Of a stretch of 64,000 nt of DNA, positions 58,835 through 64,000 are shown one piece after another. Position numbers and translations under genes: made by a program. The notes below the pieces were generated by a model, which saw only the letters and a list, made by a program, of their open reading frames with translations, was not told the origin of the DNA and ran no database searches. The DNA is taken from assembly GCF_013277415.1 (NCBI RefSeq), contig NZ_VMMX01000014.1, positions 18,313 through 82,312 of the forward strand, given 5' to 3'. This DNA comes from Streptococcus sp. 68. GTDB lineage: Bacteria; Bacillota; Bacilli; Lactobacillales; Streptococcaceae. Position 1 is the first letter of the stretch; every line of letters begins with the position of its first letter.

Positions 58835-58863
58835 ATCATACCGTTTTTTCTTGTTTTTAGCAA
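58835..58863 (-). promoter_or_regulatory. Promoter of the UPF0340-zmpB transcript
   Basis: TTGCTA (58858-58863), a 17-bp spacer and TATGAT (58835-58840). Confidence 0.65.
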
Positions 58864-58899
58864 GATAGACAACCTAGAAAGCTTGCCCAATTACGCATA

Positions 58900-58924
58900 A
58901 AACTCCCAGAATTGACTGGGAGTT
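58900..58924 (-). terminator. Terminator of zmpRS
   Basis: AACTCCCAG/CTGGGAGTT stem followed by TTTT on the minus strand. Confidence 0.88.
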
Positions 58925-58931
58925 AGCTAGT

Positions 58932-60614
58932 TTATATTCTATTTATGTATATTTCCACTTTCGTTCCTTTTGAGGGGGCAGATTCAATCTTCATCTGGTA
59001 ATTGGCTCCAAAATGAAGTTTGAGCCGTTGGTCAACATTTTGAAGACCAACTCCCCCACGTTTGAGTTGACTTTGACTACTATCACCAGCATCTTGGAAG
59101 CCAACGCCATCATCCTCAATACGGATGACCAATCCTGAATCCTGTTTCTGAACAGAAACTCTAATATGTCCCTGACCTTCCTTTTCCTTAATGCCATGGT
59201 AAAGAGCATTTTCCACCAAGGGTTGTAACACCAACTTGGGCAAGATTAGATGATCAAAGGCAGGATTTTCAACAATCTCGTATTCCAGCTTATCTCCATA
59301 GCGTTGTTTCTGGATAAAGAGATACTGGCGGACATGATTGATTTCGTCAGACAGACAAATCAAATCCTTGCCTTGATTGAGCGCTAAGCGGAAGTAGGTC
59401 GCCAAGGACTTGGTCACCTGAACCACTCTCTGACTATCCTGAAATTCAGCCATCCATATGATGGTGTCCAAGGTGTTATAGAGGAAATGCGGATTAATCT
59501 GGCTCGATAGAGCTTGAAGTTGGTACTGACGGGTCGTTTCTTCCTGCCTGCGAATAGCTGCCATCAACTGATCAATCTGATCCAACATGACATTGAACTG
59601 GCGAATCACTTCTCTCAGTTCATGGGCACCAGTTTCCTTGGCACGCAGATTCTGATTACCAGAAGCAATCTCCAGCATGGTTTCTCTCAAGTCATTCAGA
59701 GGAGCAATCCAGCGTTTGAGACTAAGCCACACCAAGCAGAGACAGGCAAGAAGAGATGTGAAACTGGCTCCAAGCAAGGTCCACATGAGTTGACTCCTAA
59801 CCTTGTCTAACTTCTCCAACGAAGACACACCAAGCACCGTCCAATCAGTTCCAGCAATCCTTTCCTGACTGACGTAGGATTTGTGATCTGGAGTATAGCC
59901 CTGCCCTGTCTCAATATAGGGTTTCATGGCCTCCATTTCGCTAGATGAGCTATAGACTGTATGTTTAGGATGATAAACAAATTCATGATTTTCATTGATG
60001 ATAAAAGCAAATCCCTGCTGCCCCAACTGTAGCTGGTTGAGATAGGCTTCCAGAGTTTCATAAGAAATATCCAAACGAAGTACACCCAGATTGGCTCCCT
60101 TTGCATCAACAAGTTCTTGAGTGACAGAAATGACCCACTGACTATCTGATTTACGAGCTGGAGTCAAAACGGGCATGGCTCCCTGATGAATGGCCTTTTG
60201 GTACCAATCCTCAGCCATCATATCTGAGGAAGTTTTCATTTGCACACTGTCATCTGTAGAAATGACCTGACCGGATTTGGTCACCAGCACAACAGTTTTC
60301 AAGTCCTGATCTGCCTTTAAGATGGTCAAAAACAGATCTCGAATTCCCTTGATCTTGTCTTGACTGGGATTCTCAGCATAGGCCAGAACATCCGTCTGCT
60401 GGGTCAAACTAGTCGAGGTGGTTTCTAATTTTTTGATATAAGACTGGATAAAGTGGCTAGTCTGGCTGATGGTCGTTTGGCTGTTTCCTTCAATGCTAGC
60501 CTCAATGGCTGAAGAACTAGATTGATAGTAAAAAGTCCCAACCAGAGCTAGGAGAATGAGAAAGACCAGAAAGATGGAAATAACCATTCTGACTAGGAGA
60601 GAAGAACGCTTCAT
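58932..60614 (-). CDS. zmpS: Sensor histidine kinase ZmpS (HK09)
   Basis: The 560-aa LytS/YesM-type kinase has an N-terminal membrane helix, an extracellular Cache-like sensor (about residues 35-265), a second helix, a HAMP linker and the phospho-acceptor motif SSQINPHFLYNTLDT. The ATPase domain shows RIEDDGVGF and GGVGLQNVDQRL. It overlaps zmpR by 4 nt (ATGA) and is the partner of that regulator. The pair sits upstream of zmpB, its known target in some strains. Confidence 0.92.
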   Translation of the reverse strand: MKRSSLLVRMVISIFLVFLILLALVGTFYYQSSSSAIEASIEGNSQTTISQTSHFIQSYIKKLETTSTSLTQQTDVLAYAENPSQDKIKGIRDLFLTILKADQDLKTVVLVTKSGQVISTDDSVQMKTSSDMMAEDWYQKAIHQGAMPVLTPARKSDSQWVISVTQELVDAKGANLGVLRLDISYETLEAYLNQLQLGQQGFAFIINENHEFVYHPKHTVYSSSSEMEAMKPYIETGQGYTPDHKSYVSQERIAGTDWTVLGVSSLEKLDKVRSQLMWTLLGASFTSLLACLCLVWLSLKRWIAPLNDLRETMLEIASGNQNLRAKETGAHELREVIRQFNVMLDQIDQLMAAIRRQEETTRQYQLQALSSQINPHFLYNTLDTIIWMAEFQDSQRVVQVTKSLATYFRLALNQGKDLICLSDEINHVRQYLFIQKQRYGDKLEYEIVENPAFDHLILPKLVLQPLVENALYHGIKEKEGQGHIRVSVQKQDSGLVIRIEDDGVGFQDAGDSSQSQLKRGGVGLQNVDQRLKLHFGANYQMKIESAPSKGTKVEIYINRI

Positions 60615-61348
60615 CGACCTCCCCCTTTCTTAAACTGACGAGGTGTCACACCTGCAATCTGTTTAAAACGTTGGGTAAAGTAATTCATATCTTCAAAACC
60701 AACCTTCTCTGCGATCTCATAAATCTTCAGATCTGTGGTTAGAAGCAAGAGCTTGGCTTGTTTGACACGTTCTCTCACCAGATAATCCTGAAAAGGCAGA
60801 CCCAACTCTTTCTTAATCAAAGAACTCAGATAAGTCGGGCTAAAGCCCAAGTCACTGGCCAAAGACTTTAAACTAAACTGGCTATCAGCCAGATGGGACT
60901 GGATTTTCTGGGCCATATTTCCTTCAAACTTATCGGTCAATAAATCTTGTAACTGCTCTTCCTTTTCTTCCTTATCCAACTTTTGCTTGATTTTCCCCAA
61001 CATCTCCTCAATATCCTGACGAGAAAAGGGTTTAAGCAGGTAATCGTCCACACCTAGTTTGACAGCAGACAAGGCATAATCAAAATCATCGTAGCCTGTC
61101 AAAAAAACTAGATGCACCTGAGGATAGGTTTCTCGGACCAGACTGGCCAACTGGATTCCATTTAGCTGAGGCATGTTGATATCGGTTAAAATGATATCTG
61201 GAACCTGCTTTTGTATCAATTCCCAAGCCTGCCTTCCATTTTCAGCCTGACCGATGATTTCCATATCGTAGGCTGCTACATTGACCAGCTTGGTCAAGCC
61301 TTGTCTTACCAGATACTCATCTTCTACAATTAAGATTGTGTAGGTCAT
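60611..61348 (-). CDS. zmpR: Response regulator ZmpR (RR09), AraC type
   Basis: The 245-aa YesN-like regulator has a receiver domain (phospho-acceptor in IILTDINMPQ, Lys in YLLKPFSR) and a C-terminal AraC helix-turn-helix (about 145-240; KIYEIAEKVGFEDMNYFTQRF). The start MTYTILIVEDE follows AAAGGAG. An extended -10 (TGCTATACT) lies about 30 nt upstream. It is overlapped by zmpS. Confidence 0.93.
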   Translation of the reverse strand: MTYTILIVEDEYLVRQGLTKLVNVAAYDMEIIGQAENGRQAWELIQKQVPDIILTDINMPQLNGIQLASLVRETYPQVHLVFLTGYDDFDYALSAVKLGVDDYLLKPFSRQDIEEMLGKIKQKLDKEEKEEQLQDLLTDKFEGNMAQKIQSHLADSQFSLKSLASDLGFSPTYLSSLIKKELGLPFQDYLVRERVKQAKLLLLTTDLKIYEIAEKVGFEDMNYFTQRFKQIAGVTPRQFKKGGGR

Positions 61349-61377
61349 GCTCTGCTCCTTTACCACTTACTAGTATC

Positions 61378-61386
61378 AGTATAGCA
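61378..61386 (-). promoter_or_regulatory. zmpR extended -10 promoter
   Basis: TATACT (61378-61383) preceded by TGC on the minus strand. Confidence 0.65.
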
Positions 61387-61418
61387 AAATTCTCCTCTAA
61401 CTGCTTAGGATAGACTTC

Positions 61419-62531
61419 TTAATCGACATAATTTAGTAAATAAGCATAGCCTTTTTCTTCCATTTGGTCTTTGGGAATAAAACGGATAGAGAGACTATTA
61501 ATACAGTAGCGCAATCCACCCTTGTCCTGTGGTCCATCCGTAAAGACATGGCCAAGGTGAGAATCTCCCACTCGGCTCCGCACTTCCATGCGTGTCATAT
61601 TGTAGGACTTATCTTCCTTGTAGGTGGCAACATCTGGACTGATTGGTTGGGTAAAACTAGGCCATCCACAACCAGACTCAAACTTATCCTTTGATGAAAA
61701 GAGAGGTTCGCCAGTTGCCACATCCACATAGATACCAGATTCAAATTTATCCCAGTAGCGGTTTGAAAAAGCTCGCTCTGTTTGATTTTTCTGGGTAACT
61801 GCATACTCCTCAGATGACAGGGTCTTTTTCAATTCTTCATCACTTGGTTTGGGATATTTGCTGGCATCAATGACTGGATAGGCAGCCTGATTGACATTGA
61901 TATGGCAGTAGCCATTTGGATTTTTCTTGAGATAGTCTTGGTGGTAATCCTCAGCCACCACGAAATTCTGCAAGGCCTCCTTTTCAACTGCTAGAGGTTG
62001 ATCGTATTTCTTAGCCACCTCATCAAAGACTTGGTTGATTACCTCCAAATCCTTGTCATCTGTGTAATATACACCGGTACGGTACTGGGTCCCCACATCA
62101 TTTCCTTGTTTATTTTTGCTGGTTGGATTGATAATGCGGAAATAATGAAGCAAAATTTCCTTGAGGGAAATTTGATTGGCGTCGTAAGTGACATGGACGG
62201 TTTCCGCATGTCCTGTTTGGTTGATCAATTCGTACTTGGTTGTTTCCCCTCTACCGTTTGCATAGCCTGAAACGGCATCTGTCACTCCGGGAACGCGGGA
62301 GAAGTATTCCTCCACTCCCCAGAAACAACCTCCAGCTAGATAAATTTCGTGCAAGTCTGCGTCTTTACTAATTTCTGTTTTTTTCACTGTTTTTCCTCCT
62401 TGGCTGACTGCCGCTTTCTCAATTTGCGAGGCATCTGTCTGCCCTGCATTTCGCATCAATAGAACATAGAAACCGGTTATGGCTAGGAAAAATACTCCTA
62501 GCAACAAGATGATTTTTAGCTTATCATTCAT
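61419..62531 (-). CDS. msrAB: Membrane-anchored methionine sulfoxide reductase MsrAB
   Basis: The 370-aa fusion has an N-terminal membrane helix (residues 5-25). The MsrA domain carries catalytic [11 protein letters not shown] (about 67-77). The MsrB domain carries [21 protein letters not shown] and catalytic Cys in [11 protein letters not shown]. It repairs both sulfoxide stereoisomers in surface proteins. It is the third gene of ccdA-tlpA-msrAB (SD AGGAGG, 10 nt from the lipoprotein gene) and draws electrons from it. Confidence 0.95.
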   Translation of the reverse strand: MNDKLKIILLLGVFFLAITGFYVLLMRNAGQTDASQIEKAAVSQGGKTVKKTEISKDADLHEIYLAGGCFWGVEEYFSRVPGVTDAVSGYANGRGETTKYELINQTGHAETVHVTYDANQISLKEILLHYFRIINPTSKNKQGNDVGTQYRTGVYYTDDKDLEVINQVFDEVAKKYDQPLAVEKEALQNFVVAEDYHQDYLKKNPNGYCHINVNQAAYPVIDASKYPKPSDEELKKTLSSEEYAVTQKNQTERAFSNRYWDKFESGIYVDVATGEPLFSSKDKFESGCGWPSFTQPISPDVATYKEDKSYNMTRMEVRSRVGDSHLGHVFTDGPQDKGGLRYCINSLSIRFIPKDQMEEKGYAYLLNYVD

Positions 62532-62541
62532 AGGACACCTC

Positions 62542-63108
62542 CTAGGCTAATTCCTTCAAAGTTTGCAAAATCGCATCTTTTTCCATGAATCCTGGTTGGG
62601 TTTTGACCAATTTTCCTTCACCATCTATAAAGGCTTGAGTTGGGTAAGAGCGAACGCCATAAGTTTCCAAAAGTTTGCCTGATGGGTCAACTAGGACTGG
62701 GAAATTTTTATAATCCAAGCCCTTGTACCAGTTCTTAAAGTCCGCTTCTGCTTGTTCACCCTTGTGTCCAGGAGACACCACTGTCAAGACCACATAGTCG
62801 TCGCCAGCTTCTTTAGCAATTTCATCCGTATCTGGAAGACTAGCCAGACAGATGGAACACCAAGAAGCCCAGAATTTGAGATAGACTTTCTTGCCCTTGT
62901 AATCAGACAAGCGATAGGTCTTGCCATCTACTCCAGTTAGCTCAAAATCAGCCACTTCTTTCCCTTTAGCTGCGCTTGTTTTACTAGCTGTCTGCTCCAT
63001 CTTCATTTCATCTTTCATTTGGTGTTCACTGGTCATGGACTTGCCTGAACAAGCCGTCAAACAAAGGAGCGAGCCTGCTCCAAGAACACATGTTTGCCAT
63101 TTTTTCAT
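62542..63108 (-). CDS. etrx1: Thioredoxin-fold surface lipoprotein (TlpA/Etrx1-like)
   Basis: The 188-aa protein has a lipoprotein signal with lipobox LTAC (about residues 14-20), a Lys/Met/Glu linker and a thioredoxin domain with the active site [14 protein letters not shown]. It passes electrons from CcdA to MsrAB outside the membrane. The start MKKWQT follows AAAGGAA; the longer frame overlaps ccdA. It lies between the two partners, 19 nt after ccdA. Confidence 0.92.
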   Translation of the reverse strand: MKKWQTCVLGAGSLLCLTACSGKSMTSEHQMKDEMKMEQTASKTSAAKGKEVADFELTGVDGKTYRLSDYKGKKVYLKFWASWCSICLASLPDTDEIAKEAGDDYVVLTVVSPGHKGEQAEADFKNWYKGLDYKNFPVLVDPSGKLLETYGVRSYPTQAFIDGEGKLVKTQPGFMEKDAILQTLKELA

Positions 63109-63127
63109 ACTGATATTCCTTTCCATT

Positions 63128-63838
63128 TTATTCAAATAATTGACTTAAAATTGAAGCATTTCCAAATAGAACCAAGAGTCCCATCACAATAATGAGAAAA
63201 CCACCCACTTTTTTGAGAATCCCGAGATAGGGATGAAGTTTTCGGAAATGTTTCAAAACATAACTAGAGGCCAGAGCTAGAAGCAAGAATGGTAGCGCCA
63301 AGCCCAGTGTATACACCAACATGAGACCCGCTCCCTGCCAAGCTCCTGAACCACCTGAAGCCGCCAAGGCTAAAACAGACCCCAGAACCGGCCCTACACA
63401 AGGCGTCCAAGCAAAACTAAAGGTCAAACCCAGCAAAAATGCCTGACTATAGCCCTTACCATGTTGCCCCTGTCCTTGCAGTTGTAACCTCTTTTCCTTA
63501 TAAAGCCCCTTAAAGCGTAGAATCTCCATCTGGTGCAAGCCTAAGAGAATGATAACCGCACCCGTCACATATTGGAACCAAGAAGCATAAAGCAAATCGC
63601 CTAAAAAACCAGCTCCATAGCCCAACAAAATAAAGATAAAGGAAATTCCTGCTATAAATGCCAGAGTTCGCAATAAGCTAGTAACTGAGATTGAAAATTT
63701 GTTGCTAGAAGCCTGAGCACCATCCTTATCATCCAACAAGACTCCTGCATAGACTGGTAACAAGGGTAAGATACAAGGAGAAAAGAAGGATAGAATCCCT
63801 GCCAAAAAGACACTTAGAAAAAAGAAAATATGACCCAT
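63128..63838 (-). CDS. ccdA: Thiol:disulfide interchange protein CcdA
   Basis: The 236-aa membrane protein has six helices and the paired redox cysteines in FFSPCILPLLP (residue ~22) and AWTPCVGPVLG (about 140). It carries electrons from cytoplasmic thioredoxin across the membrane to the lipoprotein. It is the first gene of the operon. A TATAAT lies at 63871-63876, and a small hairpin in the leader touches the SD. Confidence 0.94.
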   Translation of the reverse strand: MGHIFFFLSVFLAGILSFFSPCILPLLPVYAGVLLDDKDGAQASSNKFSISVTSLLRTLAFIAGISFIFILLGYGAGFLGDLLYASWFQYVTGAVIILLGLHQMEILRFKGLYKEKRLQLQGQGQHGKGYSQAFLLGLTFSFAWTPCVGPVLGSVLALAASGGSGAWQGAGLMLVYTLGLALPFLLLALASSYVLKHFRKLHPYLGILKKVGGFLIIVMGLLVLFGNASILSQLFE

Positions 63839-63847
63839 AAAGTTCCT

Positions 63848-63867
63848 CCTATCATTTTATTGATAGG
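63848..63867 (-). promoter_or_regulatory. Hairpin in the ccdA leader
   Basis: CCTATCA/TGATAGG with a 6-nt loop. Its 3' arm on the minus strand overlaps the first bases of the SD (AGGAGG), so it could tune translation. Confidence 0.4.
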
Positions 63868-63870
63868 TTT

Positions 63871-63876
63871 ATTATA
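63871..63876 (-). promoter_or_regulatory. ccdA -10 box
   Basis: TATAAT on the minus strand; no good -35 was found at 17 bp. Confidence 0.5.
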
Positions 63877-64000
63877 CTCCTTCCATTTTCGAAAAAACAG
63901 GGACAATGATAAGGGAAAATAGGAATTTAATCAGATGATTTAGAAATCTTGGACAAAAACTATACAAAAAACTGTCAAAGCACAAAAGCGCATAGTATCA

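Overview
The window is a chromosomal segment of a low-GC Gram-positive coccus, almost certainly Streptococcus pneumoniae or a very close mitis-group relative. The evidence is the presence of pneumococcal BOX repeats, pyruvate oxidase spxB, lactate oxidase lctO, the copY-cupA-copA copper operon, a choline-binding surface protein of the CbpL type, and the zmpB metalloprotease beside its two-component system. Most genes lie on the minus strand. Names rest on recognised protein motifs and gene order; no database search was run.

Layout. 0-5.7 kb: 5' end of clpP with a CtsR-overlapped promoter, upp, a dCMP deaminase, a TetR regulator divergent from a DegV protein, a flavoprotein, a DUF1697 protein, and a MerR/TipAS regulator interrupted by a stop codon. 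5.9-11.7 kb: an NSS transporter, manA, a SemiSWEET protein, an unlisted 55-aa membrane peptide gene, a VOC protein and spxB. Three copies of one hairpin separate these last units. 11.9-15 kb: copper resistance operon. 15-24.5 kb: thiamine block with three TPP riboswitches, thiD, a ykoEDC-tenA-thiW-thiM-thiE operon and a second, AT-richer tenA-thiM-thiE operon. 24.6-33.5 kb: lctO, lysS, pyrF-pyrE with a PyrR attenuator, and murD-murG-divIB. 33.5-36.9 kb: a lactococcin-972-type bacteriocin with its membrane protein and ATPase. 37-48.6 kb: housekeeping genes (typA, an RsuA-type synthase, yqgQ-rhodanese, a LysR regulator, an SDR, rnz, hflX, miaA, thyA, glucokinase). 48.7-64 kb: surface and stress genes, comprising the CbpL-like protein, an alpha/beta-hydrolase remnant, pabBC, an orphan ZmpB C-terminal cassette, zmpB, zmpS-zmpR, msrAB, a TlpA-like lipoprotein and ccdA.

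How the parts fit. SpxB needs TPP, and the thiamine salvage and uptake genes lie between spxB and lctO, the two enzymes that make hydrogen peroxide. The msrAB-thioredoxin-ccdA operon at the right end repairs oxidised surface proteins. The least ordinary items are the orphan zmp C-terminal cassette carrying a DegV-like start, several genes whose ATG lies only 6-7 nt after an extended -10 box (predicted leaderless mRNAs), the triplicated hairpin with a leader-peptide-like mini-ORF, and the bacteriocin locus with paired dyads upstream of its promoter.
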